From assembly GCF_012843705.1 (NCBI RefSeq), contig NZ_JABAFQ010000008.1, positions 1 through 64,000 on the forward strand: a stretch of 64,000 nucleotides of DNA. The letters run 5' to 3'. The notes beneath the pieces were generated by a model that searched no databases, was not told the origin of the DNA, and worked only from the letters and a program-made list of their open reading frames with translations. The position numbers were made by a program, and so were the translations under genes. The stretch is from Fusobacterium sp. FSA-380-WT-3A. GTDB lineage: Bacteria; Fusobacteriota; Fusobacteriia; Fusobacteriales; Fusobacteriaceae. This document shows, one piece after another, positions 55,455 through 64,000 of the stretch (within the stretch, counting starts at the first letter, position 1; every line of letters begins with the position of its first letter).

Positions 55455-57072
55455 TTGAAGTTAGATTTTATTTTAAATTTTGATATTGTTGTAGTAGGTA
55501 GTGGAATAGCTGGATTAGTTTCAACAAAAGAAGCTGTAAAAACTGGTAAAAATATTTGTTTAATTACAAATGAAAATTTTGGTGGTGGAGCTAGTTATTT
55601 TCCTTTAAAAGGTACTTTAGGAATTTAATCTACTTTAAATAATGAAGATAGAAAAAAATTTTTAGAAGATATAAAAAATATAGGAAACAAAATGGAAAAT
55701 GAAGATTTAATAAAAACTTATATAGAGGAAATTCCTAATAATATTTCCTCTCTAAAAGAAATTGGTTTTGAACCTTGGTTAAGAAATGATAGAAGACCAG
55801 CTTGTTTTGCTAAATCTTATAAAAGATTGGGAAAAGGCTAGAGAAAAAGGAAAAGAGATATTTTCAAATTTTGAAAATTTAAAAATATTTGAAAATACAT
55901 CTATAGTTAAGATTATAAAAGATAATGAAAAAGTTATTGGAGGAATATTTAAAAATAAAGATGGATTCTTTGGTATTTCTTCACCTATTATCATTCTTGC
56001 TACAGGTGGAATTGCTGGAAATTTTAAACATAAATTATATCCTGAAGATGTTAATGGAATAGGACATATTGTAGCTTTAGATTCTGGAGCAGAAGTACAA
56101 AATATGGAGTTTATTCAATTTATCTCTGGTTTTTTAAAACCAAAATATAATACTTTATTTGGAGAACACACTCTTAAATATTGTGAAGGGATGTTTGACT
56201 TAAATAACAATTTAATTTTTGATGGTATAAATAATCCTGAAAATAAAAATTTATGGATAGAAAGAAGTGGTTATGCTCCTTTTAGTTTTGATTTTAAAAG
56301 TCATAAAATAGATTTAAAAATGATAAATTCTTTAGATAATGAAGGGGTAATTTTAAAATATTCAAAAGATTTATATAAAGATGAGGGGGAATTTTATAAA
56401 GTTTATTTAAGTTGGTTAAAAGATACTATGGAAATAGATATGTGTAAAGATGAAGTTATAATTACTCCTTTTGTTCATAGTTGTAATGGAGGTATAAAAA
56501 TAAATAATAATTCTGAATCTTCTGTAAAAGGATTATATGCAGTTGGAGAAATATCTTCTTGCATTGAGGGGGCTAATAGATTAGGGGGAAATTCTGTAGG
56601 TGGTTCTTTAGTCTTTGGTAAAAGAGCTATAATTTCAGCTCTAAACTACTTAAAAAATTCTGATTTTAAAGAATATTCTCTCTTAGATTTCCAATTAAAA
56701 TTTAATGATTGGTTAGATTCTTTAATAGATGGAAAAAATATTTTATCTGAAAATGAAATTTTAACTAAATTAAAAATTATCACTTCAAAAGCTTGTAATA
56801 TAAAAAGAAATGAAAAAGTTTTAAAAGCTTCACTTAAAGAGTTAGAAAATTTAAAAAATAATTTTAGTATAAAAGAAAATATTAAAAGTAAAGGTTTAGA
56901 AATCTATCTGAGATTAGAAGTAACTAAAATGTTAGTTTTAAGTATGTTAGAAAGAAAAGAAAGTAGAGGAGCTCACTATAGAGAAGATTATCCTTATTCT
57001 TCAGATAATAATTATAAAATTATTCTTTCAAGAAAAAATAATAATTTCATAGTAAAAACTTTAAAAATATAA
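55455..57072 (+). pseudogene. Broken FAD flavoprotein gene (NadB / fumarate reductase-like)
   Basis: A start at TTG 55455 has AAGGAGG 7 bases upstream and gives 'FDIVVVGSGIAGLVSTKEAV', the FAD-binding fold. Frame 0 meets TAA at 55626-55628 and, after 60 more codons ending 'RRPACFAKSYKR', a TAG near 55839. The protein continues in frame +1 from about 55811 ('LIKDWEKAREKGKE') to 57072. That part includes 'FVHSCNGGIKI', 'LYAVGEISSCIEGANRLGGN' and 'RKESRGAHYREDYPYSS', the substrate-loop and FAD motifs of L-aspartate oxidase and fumarate reductase flavoproteins. One stop and one frameshift therefore break it. The downstream 428-codon reading frame lacks the nucleotide-binding fold. Confidence 0.88.
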
Positions 57073-57196
57073 ATCAATATGATATTTTATATTAATTTAT
57101 ATTTTAAATAAATCTATTTATCATAAAATTTTTATTTATTAATATGTTTTCTCTATTTTTATCATTTTTATATTAATTATTTTTTTAAATATAAAA

Positions 57197-57222
57197 AAGG
57201 CTATAGATTTTCTATAGCCTTT
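57197..57222 (-). terminator. Terminator of the AbgT transporter gene
   Basis: Stem AAAGGCTATAGA / TCTATAGCCTTT with a 2-base loop, then TTTATATTT on the minus strand. The region 57073-57196 before it holds nothing I can identify. Confidence 0.75.
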
Positions 57223-57233
57223 AATTTTTATTA

Positions 57234-58766
57234 TTACATTACATAATGCATTACAACACCAGGTCCAATAGGAAGTCCTAAGAAGAAGAATATCATTAGT
57301 AATAATGTCCATCCAACTAAGAATGTAATTGAGTATGGTAACATTGTTGAAATAAGAGTTCCCATTCCACTTTCTTTATCAAATCCTTGCATATAAGCAA
57401 CTATGAAAGCAAAGTATGACATTAATGGAGAAATAATGTTAGTAGAAGAATCTCCTATTCTATACATTGCTTGAGTTAATTCTGGAGAGAATCCTAATCT
57501 CATAAACATTGGAATAAATACTGGAGCCATGATAGCCCATTTAGCTGAAGCAGAACCCATAAATAGGTTAATAAATGCTGCTACACAGATAAATGCTACT
57601 ACTAATGGGAATCCTGTAAATCCTATTGATTGTAAGAAGTCAGCTCCTTTAACAGCAACTATTGTTCCTAAACTTGTGTATGAGAAGTAAGCTATAAATT
57701 GAGCAGCTACGAAAGCTAATGCCATATATCCACCCATACTAGCTAATGCTTTACCCATAAGTTTAGCTACATCTTTATCTGTTTTTATTGTTCCAACAGT
57801 TTTTCCATAAGCATATCCAGGAATCATAAAGAATAACATGATAATTGGTAATAATCCATTACCCATAAATTTATTTAAATTTCCACCTTCTCTAAATATT
57901 GCATTTTCTGGAATTGTTAAGAATCCCATTATAACTATAAAAATAGCTAAAGAGATTCCAGCATTTCTTAATCCTCTTTGCTCTAATTCTCCCATTTCAG
58001 TTAATTCTTCTTTATGGTCACCTTTATATTCTCCAAGTCTTGGCTCTACTACTTTTTCAGTAACTATTGTTCCTAATATTGTGATTAAGAATGTTGATAC
58101 CATCATAAAATACCAGTTAGCTGTAGGTAATACTGTGTAATTAGGAGCAAATATTCTAGCTGCCTCTGTTGAAATTCCTCCAAGTAATGGGTCTATAGTT
58201 CCAAGTAATAAGTTTGCTGAGAATCCTCCAGATACCCCTGAGAATGCTGCTGCTAGACCAGCTAATGGATGTCTTCCAACTGAAGCAAAAATTATAGCTC
58301 CAAGAGGTATTAATACAACGTATCCAGCGTCAGAAGCAATATTTGACATAACTCCAGCAAATACTAAAACAGCTGTTAATAATCTTGGTGGTGTTGATAA
58401 AACTAATTTTCTAAGAGAAGCATTGATAAGTCCTGTTCCTTCTGCTACTCCAACCCCTATCATAGCTACTAAAACTGTTCCTAAAGGAGCAAATCCAGTA
58501 AAGTTCTTAGTCATACTATTAAAAATATATCTAATTCCATTAGCATCTAATAAAGATTTTGCTTGAAGAGTAATTTCTTCAATCTTTTTAGTTTTCATAT
58601 TCATTCCAGTATAAGTAACTTGTACCCCTGTTCTTACACATATTTCTGATATTACAATAACTAATACTGATAATATAAAGAATAATGTTATAGGATGTGG
58701 CAGTTTATTTCCAACTTTTTCTACTCCATCCAGAAACTTGTTAAAAAAACCTTTTTTTTGTTCCAT
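57234..58766 (-). CDS. AbgT-family p-aminobenzoyl-glutamate transporter
   Basis: A 510-residue inner-membrane protein with about 9-11 hydrophobic segments and re-entrant loops. It starts 'FLDGVEKVGNKLPHPITLFF', a family mark. 'GVMSNIASDAGYVVLIPLGA' near residue 140 and 'NLFMGSASAKWAIMAPVFIP' near residue 400 follow, then 'YRIGDSSTNIISPLMSYFA'. AbgT proteins import p-aminobenzoyl-glutamate or export sulfonamides. No abgA/abgB hydrolase genes are beside it. GGAGG lies 9 bases before the ATG. Confidence 0.93.
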   Translation of the reverse strand: MEQKKGFFNKFLDGVEKVGNKLPHPITLFFILSVLVIVISEICVRTGVQVTYTGMNMKTKKIEEITLQAKSLLDANGIRYIFNSMTKNFTGFAPLGTVLVAMIGVGVAEGTGLINASLRKLVLSTPPRLLTAVLVFAGVMSNIASDAGYVVLIPLGAIIFASVGRHPLAGLAAAFSGVSGGFSANLLLGTIDPLLGGISTEAARIFAPNYTVLPTANWYFMMVSTFLITILGTIVTEKVVEPRLGEYKGDHKEELTEMGELEQRGLRNAGISLAIFIVIMGFLTIPENAIFREGGNLNKFMGNGLLPIIMLFFMIPGYAYGKTVGTIKTDKDVAKLMGKALASMGGYMALAFVAAQFIAYFSYTSLGTIVAVKGADFLQSIGFTGFPLVVAFICVAAFINLFMGSASAKWAIMAPVFIPMFMRLGFSPELTQAMYRIGDSSTNIISPLMSYFAFIVAYMQGFDKESGMGTLISTMLPYSITFLVGWTLLLMIFFFLGLPIGPGVVMHYVM

Positions 58767-58929
58767 ATAAAACCTCCGTCTTGTTAAAATGTACGCATTA
58801 TTATTATATTATATTTTTTTTTAAAAATCAACTTTTTTTGTAAAAAAAATACAATATATATTACAAATTGCTTTTATTGTATACAAGATTTTTTACAAAA
58901 AAAATTTTTTTTACCTTAATTCATTTATT

Positions 58930-59781
58930 TTACTTCTTTAATATAAAATTATCACCACTTTTTTCTATAAGTCCTTGTTTCAATAGACCTCCTATAGCTC
59001 TTTTGAAAGCTTTTTTACTTATTCCAAAATAATCATAAATTTCTTCTGGAGAACTTTTATCATTAAAATGAAAAGCTGATTTTAAAATTCTCATTTTTTC
59101 TAAAATAATTTTTCCATCATCATCTAATTGCTCAAAAGATAATTTTCTAGGAGCTAAATCTAATTTTCCATCTTCTCTCACTCTTATAACTCTTGCTGTA
59201 ATTTCTTGCCCTATTTTATACTCTTTAAAATATTCATTTTTAGGCATCATTCCAAAATATCTGTCATCTACAGCTACAAAAACTCCAATATTATTATCTA
59301 TATTATAAACTGTTCCTGTAACTACATCATTTTTCTTATAATCTTTACATGGTAAAAGGAATTTATAAACTTTCATTGTAGCAGATATTCTTCCTTTTTT
59401 ATCTTCATATAGACCTACTAAATATTTTTTTCCTACTTCTAATTTTCCAACCTCTTGTCCTTTTGGTAATAATAAGTCTTTTTTTAATCCCCAATCAAGA
59501 AAAGCTCCTATTTTAGGATTTATATCTGTTACCTCTAATTTTGCTAATGTCCCTATTGTAGCATATGTAACTCTTAAAGTTGATATAAGTCTATCTTCTG
59601 AATCTCTGTAAATAAATACATCTAATTCCTCACCAATTTCTGGTTTTTTTTCCAATAATTCTAATTCATTTTTTGGAAGAAGTATATTATCTTCTTCATT
59701 TCCTGTTTCTGCGTCTAAGTATAATCCGATTGGAGTATAATTGTTAACTTTTAACAATTGTCTTTTTCCTATTTTTATCAT
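58930..59781 (-). CDS. CvfB/YitL-like S1 RNA-binding protein
   Basis: A 283-residue protein with three S1-like OB folds and a C-terminal winged helix ('SSPEEIYDYFGISKKAFKRA' near residue 245, 'GGLLKQGLIEKSGD' after it). The N-terminal 'PIGLYLDAETGNEEDNILLP' and 'INPKIGAFLDWGLKKDLLLP' match conserved virulence factor B (CvfB), an RNA-binding regulator in staphylococci. It is divergent from the small winged-helix gene at 59945. Confidence 0.88.
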   Translation of the reverse strand: MIKIGKRQLLKVNNYTPIGLYLDAETGNEEDNILLPKNELELLEKKPEIGEELDVFIYRDSEDRLISTLRVTYATIGTLAKLEVTDINPKIGAFLDWGLKKDLLLPKGQEVGKLEVGKKYLVGLYEDKKGRISATMKVYKFLLPCKDYKKNDVVTGTVYNIDNNIGVFVAVDDRYFGMMPKNEYFKEYKIGQEITARVIRVREDGKLDLAPRKLSFEQLDDDGKIILEKMRILKSAFHFNDKSSPEEIYDYFGISKKAFKRAIGGLLKQGLIEKSGDNFILKK

Positions 59782-59881
59782 TTTTCCTCCTTAAAATAAT
59801 TACAAATAAAAAAATTGATATAAAACTATCAATAGATTAATATTATATCATTTATTAAAAAAAAATCAATTATTATTTTTC

Positions 59882-59910
59882 TTGACTTTTTTAAATTGAT
59901 ATGATATCAT
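59882..59910 (+). promoter_or_regulatory. Promoter of the small winged-helix gene, with a palindrome over the -10 box
   Basis: TTGACT (59882-59887), 17-base spacer, TATCAT (59905-59910). The 10-bp perfect palindrome ATGATATCAT (59901-59910) covers the -10 box, a place where a dimeric repressor could act, perhaps the downstream protein itself. Confidence 0.55.
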
Positions 59911-59944
59911 TTTTGTATAAATATAAAACTATTGGAGGAAATTT

Positions 59945-60118
59945 ATGGAATTAAAAGATAAAGTATTAGAATTATTACAAAAATCTGAACCTATGAAAGC
60001 TGGTGAAATTGCTGAAGCTTTAGGAGAAGATAAAAAATTAGTTGATAAAGTTATAAAAGAATTAAAAGCTGAAGAAGTTATAATATCTCCAAAAAGATGT
60101 TTCTATTCAGCTAAATAA
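59945..60118 (+). CDS. 57-residue winged-helix DNA-binding-like protein
   Basis: GGAGG lies 6 bases before the ATG. The product begins MELKDKVLELLQKSEPMKAG and continues 'EIAEALGEDKKLVDKVIKEL', a helix-turn-helix of the MarR/ArsR-like wing type, then 'EEVIISPKRCFYSAK', which fits the wing. There is no other domain. It could be a stand-alone regulator that needs to dimerise. Whether it binds its own promoter palindrome is inference. Confidence 0.75.
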   Translation: MELKDKVLELLQKSEPMKAGEIAEALGEDKKLVDKVIKELKAEEVIISPKRCFYSAK

Positions 60119-60152
60119 TAATTACGCCCCTACTAAAAATTCTTATAAATTT

Positions 60153-60187
60153 AAAAGAGAGAATCTTTTATGATTCTCTCTTTTTTA
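60153..60187. terminator. Bidirectional terminator between converging genes
   Basis: Stem AAAAGAGAGAATC / GATTCTCTCTTTT with a 6-base loop and T-run on both strands. Confidence 0.85.
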
Positions 60188-60655
60188 TTATTTTACATTT
60201 TCTAATATATTTTTTATTTGGTCTTTAGTAAGTCCCCCTGTAACATATCCATAAACATTACCCTCTTTATCTATAACAAAACTTGTAGGATAAGCTGAAA
60301 TAAAATATTGTCTACTTATTTTTTCTGACCCTTCAAATATTGTTGGGAAGGTATAATTGTTTTCTTTTAAAAACTTTACTACATTTTCCTTTTTCTCATT
60401 ATTAACACCTAAAAATATTACATCTTTTTTATTTTCTCCATATTCTTTATAAAGTTCTTCTATTTCAGGCATTTCTTTTCTACATGGTGGACACCAAGTA
60501 GCCCAAAAGTTTAAGAAAACAACTTTTCCTTTATATTCTTCTAGATTATGAGTAACCTCATATTGGTCCTTTAAAGAAAATGTTGGAGCCTTAGCGTCAT
60601 TTCCATAACTAAAAATTGTAAAAACTAAAAATAATAAACCTATAATTTTTTTCAT
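60188..60655 (-). CDS. TlpA-like extracytoplasmic thioredoxin
   Basis: A 155-residue redox protein with a signal peptide ('KKIIGLLFLVFTIFSYG'), so it acts in the periplasm. The thioredoxin fold carries 'LNFWATWCPPCRKEMPEIEE' with the CPPC active site near residue 55 and the cis-Pro in 'ISAYPTSFVI'. It probably receives electrons from the CcdA-like membrane protein encoded 15 bp upstream. It would reduce disulfides of exported proteins. Confidence 0.93.
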   Translation of the reverse strand: MKKIIGLLFLVFTIFSYGNDAKAPTFSLKDQYEVTHNLEEYKGKVVFLNFWATWCPPCRKEMPEIEELYKEYGENKKDVIFLGVNNEKKENVVKFLKENNYTFPTIFEGSEKISRQYFISAYPTSFVIDKEGNVYGYVTGGLTKDQIKNILENVK

Positions 60656-60670
60656 ACATCACCTCTTTAA

Positions 60671-61336
60671 TTATAATAAATAACCTATTATTTCATTTAA
60701 TTTTCCCATAAACACAATTATTCCCAAAATGACTAACAAAAATCCCATTATTTTTGTAGTATAATTTACTACATGCATATTTTTTCTAAAAATTTTTATA
60801 AAATATGAACTAAATAAAGCAGTCATTAAAAAAGGCAAGGTAAAACCTAAAGTATAAAATCCCATTAAAATATACCCTTGTTTTATATCTTTTAAAGCAG
60901 TTATTGTAAAAAGTATACTTGAAAGAGCTGGTCCTATACATGGAGTCCAAGCAAAACTAAAAGTAAATCCAAACAAAAATGCTACTATAGGATTTATATT
61001 TTTTATTTCAATTTCCATTCTTCTTTCCTTTTCCAAACTAGATAATTTAAATATTCCCATTTGAAAAAGTCCTAAGATTATAATAAGAATCCCTGAGATT
61101 TTACTTATTAAATCTCTATACTTTTGTAAAAATACTCCAAAAGTAGAAAATCCCATACTTAATACTATAAAAGCAAAAGATATTCCAATAGTAAAAAATA
61201 CTGTATTTACTATTAATTTCTTTTTATTTTCCAAGTCATTTCCTGATAAATAACCAATATATAAAGGAATCACAGGCAAAATACAAGGTGAAAAAAAAGA
61301 TAAAATTCCTCCTAAAAAAATTGTTAAATATACCAT
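60671..61336 (-). CDS. ccdA: CcdA-like thiol-disulfide transporter
   Basis: Moves electrons across the inner membrane to periplasmic thioredoxins. The ATG at 61336 has GGAG 7 bases before it. The 221 residues form six hydrophobic segments with Cys in 'FFSPCILPVIPLYIGYLSG' near residue 18 and in 'SFAWTPCIGPALSSILFT' near residue 133, the redox pair of DsbD/CcdA proteins. It forms an operon with the tlpA-like gene. Confidence 0.93.
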   Translation of the reverse strand: MVYLTIFLGGILSFFSPCILPVIPLYIGYLSGNDLENKKKLIVNTVFFTIGISFAFIVLSMGFSTFGVFLQKYRDLISKISGILIIILGLFQMGIFKLSSLEKERRMEIEIKNINPIVAFLFGFTFSFAWTPCIGPALSSILFTITALKDIKQGYILMGFYTLGFTLPFLMTALFSSYFIKIFRKNMHVVNYTTKIMGFLLVILGIIVFMGKLNEIIGYLL

Positions 61337-61350
61337 TATCACTCTCCAAT

Positions 61351-61388
61351 AAAAAAAGATTGTCTTATTCTTTAGACAATCTTTTTTT
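61351..61388 (-). terminator. Terminator between the flavodiiron gene and ccdA
   Basis: Stem AAAAAAAGATTGTCT / AGACAATCTTTTTTT with an 8-base loop. On the minus strand it ends the 61408 gene and makes ccdA-tlpA a separate unit. Confidence 0.85.
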
Positions 61389-61407
61389 GATAATTGTTAT
61401 TATAAAA

Positions 61408-62607
61408 TTATAAAGTTTTTAAAATTGAATTCATTAAATTTTCTATTTCCATTTCTGACTCTTCATTTAAAGATGAAACTATTTTTACTTTTTCTTCTAA
61501 TACAATCATATTTTTCATCTCTTTTAAGATTTTAACCATTTCTTCTCCAGCTTTACAAGCCCATGTTCCATTTTCTATTATTCCAACTATTTTATTTTGT
61601 ACATTCAATGCTTTCATATCTTCTAAATAGTTGTGCATAAGAGGGAAAACTCCCATATTATAAGTAGGAGAAGCCAACACTAAATGACTATATTTAAAAG
61701 TTTCTGATATTAAAGTAGAAACATCTGCTTTTGATACATCATAGACAGCCATATTAGATAAACCTTTTTCTTTTAATTTATTGGCTAAAGTAATAGCTGC
61801 TTTTTCTGTATTTCCATACATTGAAGCGTAGACAACTAACACTCCATTTTCTTCAGGTTCATATTTACTCCATTTATTATATTTCTCTAAAAGTAATGAA
61901 AGATTTGTTCTCCAAATTGGTCCATGTAATGGACATATCATTTTTATGTCTAAAGTATTTGCTTTCTTTAATAAATTTTGAACTTGAACTCCAAATTTAC
62001 CTACTATATTTGTATAGTATTTTCTCATTTCTTCTAATAATTCCGCTTCTATATTAAAATCATCATCATATAATTTTCCATATAAACAACTAAAAGTTCC
62101 AAAGGCATCTGCACTAAATAATGTTTTTATTGTTGAATCATAACTCAATAACACTTCTGGCCAATGTACCATAGGAGCTCCTATAAATGTAAACTCATGT
62201 TTTCCAAAAGAGATTTTATCTCCTTCTTTTACAACTACCATATTATTCTCTTCAATTTTTGCCCCAAATTGTTTCATAAATACAAAACCTTGTTTTGAAC
62301 CTATTACTTTTACATTAGGATAACATGAAACAACTTCCCCTATCATTGCTCCATGGTCTGGTTCTACGTGATGAACAATTAAATAATCTAATTCTCTTCC
62401 ATTTAAAACTACTTTTAATTTTTCTAAAAATTCTTTTCCCTTTGATAAATCAACTGTATCTAATAAAACAGTTTTTTCATCTAATAATAAATAAGAATTA
62501 TATGATATTCCTTTTTGGATAGGATGAATATTTTCAAATAATTCTAAACGAATATCATCACTTCCTAGATAATAAAGTTCTTCTGAAATTTTTCTTACGT
62601 TATACAT
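61408..62607 (-). CDS. Flavodiiron protein (A-type flavoprotein, FprA family)
   Basis: Reduces O2 and/or NO to protect anaerobes. The 399 residues have an N-terminal beta-lactamase-like diiron domain with 'IVHHVEPDHGAMIG' (HxExDH ligands) near residue 80, further His in 'GAPMVHWPEVLLS' and 'CPLHGPIWRTN'. Asp lies in 'LFSADAFGTF'. The C-terminal flavodoxin domain has the FMN loop 'VVYASMYGNTEKAAI' near residue 258. Rubredoxin at 23648 could donate electrons. AGGAGG is upstream of the ATG. Confidence 0.95.
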   Translation of the reverse strand: MYNVRKISEELYYLGSDDIRLELFENIHPIQKGISYNSYLLLDEKTVLLDTVDLSKGKEFLEKLKVVLNGRELDYLIVHHVEPDHGAMIGEVVSCYPNVKVIGSKQGFVFMKQFGAKIEENNMVVVKEGDKISFGKHEFTFIGAPMVHWPEVLLSYDSTIKTLFSADAFGTFSCLYGKLYDDDFNIEAELLEEMRKYYTNIVGKFGVQVQNLLKKANTLDIKMICPLHGPIWRTNLSLLLEKYNKWSKYEPEENGVLVVYASMYGNTEKAAITLANKLKEKGLSNMAVYDVSKADVSTLISETFKYSHLVLASPTYNMGVFPLMHNYLEDMKALNVQNKIVGIIENGTWACKAGEEMVKILKEMKNMIVLEEKVKIVSSLNEESEMEIENLMNSILKTL

Positions 62608-62634
62608 CTTTCCTCCTATATTATTAATACTCCT

Positions 62635-63546
62635 CTATTTATCTATTTCAATAGCATTTTCTACCTCTTGGCCAAGAGATATTTTCATTGCCACTATTGC
62701 TACTTCTAATTGGTCTATACTTGGTTCTTTTGTTGTTATTTTTTGTAATGCCATCCCTGGCATCGCTAATATTCTTACTAGAAAATTATCTAAATGTTTA
62801 CTTGAAAATCTTTGAAGTTCATAAGATAATCCTGCTATCAAAGGCATTAAAAGTATTCTCAAAAATACTCTCATCAATATTTTCATATATAATGTTTCTG
62901 GCGTTGGTAATATATAATCAATAGAGCTAAATACAATAATTGCTATTAACATAACAGTTAACAGAAAACTTGTTCCACATCTTGGATGTAAAGTTGTAAA
63001 TTTTTTTGCATTTTCTGGAGTTAATTCTAAATCATTTTCATAAGCATAAATAGTTTTATGTTCAGCTCCATGATATTCAAAAACTCTTTTTATATCATCA
63101 GAAAAGGAAATTCCCCAAATATAAAGTAAAAAGAATACAAGTCTTAATATTCCTTCACATAAATTTAAGTATCCTTTATTTTCTTGAAATAAAAAACTAC
63201 TTATTATTGAAGGCAAAACTATAAAAAGCCCTATTCCTAAAGCTAATGAAAGAGATGTTGTTAATACAGCCTCTTTATTTGTCAATTGTTCTTCTTCGTT
63301 TTCTTCACTTTGATTTGCCGAAAAAGTTAATTCTTTCATTCCTATTACAAGAGAATCAAACAATGTTACTACTCCTCTTACAAATGGAATTTCTGATAGT
63401 TTTTTTCTTTTTAATGATAAATTGGTTTTTTTATATACAATTTCACCATTAGGTCTTCTAACAGCAGTGGCTATTAAAGAACCATTTCTCATCATAACCC
63501 CTTCTATTACAGCTTGACCTCCCACATTTCTACATCTATTATTCAT
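62635..63546 (-). CDS. DUF1385 (YqhQ-like) membrane protein
   Basis: A 303-residue protein with about four or five membrane segments. 'GGQAVIEGVMMRNGSLIATA' at residues 9-28, 'EYHGAEHKTIYAYEND' near residue 157 and 'TTLHPRCGTSFLLTVMLIA' near residue 188 are the conserved blocks of DUF1385. Their His, Glu and Cys residues suggest a metal site. Function unknown; in Firmicutes the gene is usually next to prfA (release factor 1), which is not seen here. It lies 8 bp after the phosphatase gene. Confidence 0.88.
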   Translation of the reverse strand: MNNRCRNVGGQAVIEGVMMRNGSLIATAVRRPNGEIVYKKTNLSLKRKKLSEIPFVRGVVTLFDSLVIGMKELTFSANQSEENEEEQLTNKEAVLTTSLSLALGIGLFIVLPSIISSFLFQENKGYLNLCEGILRLVFFLLYIWGISFSDDIKRVFEYHGAEHKTIYAYENDLELTPENAKKFTTLHPRCGTSFLLTVMLIAIIVFSSIDYILPTPETLYMKILMRVFLRILLMPLIAGLSYELQRFSSKHLDNFLVRILAMPGMALQKITTKEPSIDQLEVAIVAMKISLGQEVENAIEIDK

Positions 63547-63554
63547 AAATTCTC

Positions 63555-64000
63555 CTATTCTATCTCACTATCTTCAGTATTTTTTATTATAACAAAAGTT
63601 AAATCATCTACTTGTTGATACCCTTTTCTAAAATCATTAATAGCATCTAGTATCATATCTTTAATTTGACATGGAGTTTTATTTTTACTTTTATAAATAA
63701 CCTCTTTTAATCTTTCTATACCAAATAACTCTTTCTCATGATTTTCTGTTTCAGTTATTCCATCAGTATAATATACTACTATGTCACCTTTATCTAATTT
63801 TAATTCTTTTTGACAATATCCATAATCATCTAAAAATCCTATAGCTAATCCTTTTGTAGTATGTAACTGTATTTCATCTAATTTTGCTTTATAAACAACC
63901 AATGGATTATGTCCAGCATTAGAATATGTTAAAACTTTTGTTTTATAGTTAAAATTACTATGTAACATTGTTATAAACATATCTTCTGTTATATCAGGAT
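63555..64000 (-). CDS. SpoIIE-family serine phosphatase, C-terminal part
   Basis: Partial: the gene runs off the window edge at 64000; its reading frame is open there ('PDITEDMFITM'). The visible 147 residues are the end of a PP2C-type domain with 'TYSNAGHNPLVVYKAK', 'LKLDKGDIVVYYTDGITETEN' with the metal-binding Asp, and 'QQVDDLTFVIIKN', as in RsbU/SpoIIE. Such phosphatases act on anti-sigma antagonists or in second-messenger signalling. The N-terminal sensor is outside the window. Confidence 0.9.
   Translation of the reverse strand, partial: PDITEDMFITMLHSNFNYKTKVLTYSNAGHNPLVVYKAKLDEIQLHTTKGLAIGFLDDYGYCQKELKLDKGDIVVYYTDGITETENHEKELFGIERLKEVIYKSKNKTPCQIKDMILDAINDFRKGYQQVDDLTFVIIKNTEDSEIE

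Overview
The window is about one quarter G+C and is almost wholly coding. It most resembles a member of the Fusobacteriota, probably Fusobacterium. Reasons are the extreme AT codon use with strong AGGAGG-type ribosome sites, a type V autotransporter remnant with a trailing OmpA domain, and an anaerobe's gene set (rubredoxin, flavodiiron protein, AbgT, NhaC, GltS). Genus is inferred; no rRNA or tRNA gene is present to test it.

Layout. Positions 1-1020 hold a PD-(D/E)xK-like protein. 1148-2614 is guaB, preceded in transcription order by a complete inosinate pathway operon on the minus strand, purE-purK-purL-purM-purN-purH-purD (12503 down to 2710). That operon starts at a recognisable promoter, then a C-type (guanine) purine riboswitch at 12755-12821 and a strong intrinsic terminator at 12557-12607. 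12888-19038 is a second minus-strand cluster: a PC4/YdbC-like protein, a dipeptidase, a Gfo/Idh oxidoreductase and late cobalamin genes (a cobyric acid synthase without its amidotransferase domain, cbiB, a P-loop kinase-GNAT fusion, a cobD-like decarboxylase). 19188-23806 holds a membrane transporter, a decayed autotransporter-OmpA gene, gltS and a 52-residue rubredoxin.

24854-33900 is a plus-strand run: trmFO, a Xer-like recombinase lacking two catalytic residues, hslV (no hslU beside it), yqeH, a pilin-like protein, an FAD oxidoreductase, a YgiQ-type radical SAM protein and der.

33937-40815 is a complete type II-A CRISPR-Cas locus on the minus strand: cas9, tracrRNA, cas1, cas2, long csn2, then 17 repeats with 16 spacers of 30 nt. 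All the Cas9 catalytic residues are present. The tracrRNA has its own promoter directly after the cas9 stop, a 5' hairpin, an anti-repeat, a nexus and a terminator. cas1-cas2-csn2 and apparently the array lie downstream of that terminator with little room for another promoter.

40964-43985 is an envelope-stress-like module: two small secreted Spy/CpxP-like proteins flank an OmpR-type regulator and a histidine kinase, with a shared TGACA-N6-TGACA direct repeat in two intergenic regions. 44031-55305 holds DAHP synthase, a helicase-nuclease, NhaC, an auxin-efflux-type carrier, a MATE pump, a P1 peptidase, exonuclease III and an HD-HAD fusion. 55455-57072 is a broken FAD flavoprotein gene. 57234-64000 holds an AbgT transporter, a CvfB-like S1 protein, a 57-residue winged helix protein, a TlpA/CcdA redox pair, a flavodiiron protein, a DUF1385 membrane protein and the 3' part of a SpoIIE-type phosphatase.

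I found no wholly unknown system. The points most worth testing are the read-through architecture of the CRISPR locus, the degenerate Xer protein at the trmFO-hslV locus, the amidotransferase-less cobyric acid synthase, the kinase-GNAT fusion in the cobalamin cluster, and the direct-repeat operator with a candidate small RNA beside the two-component system.
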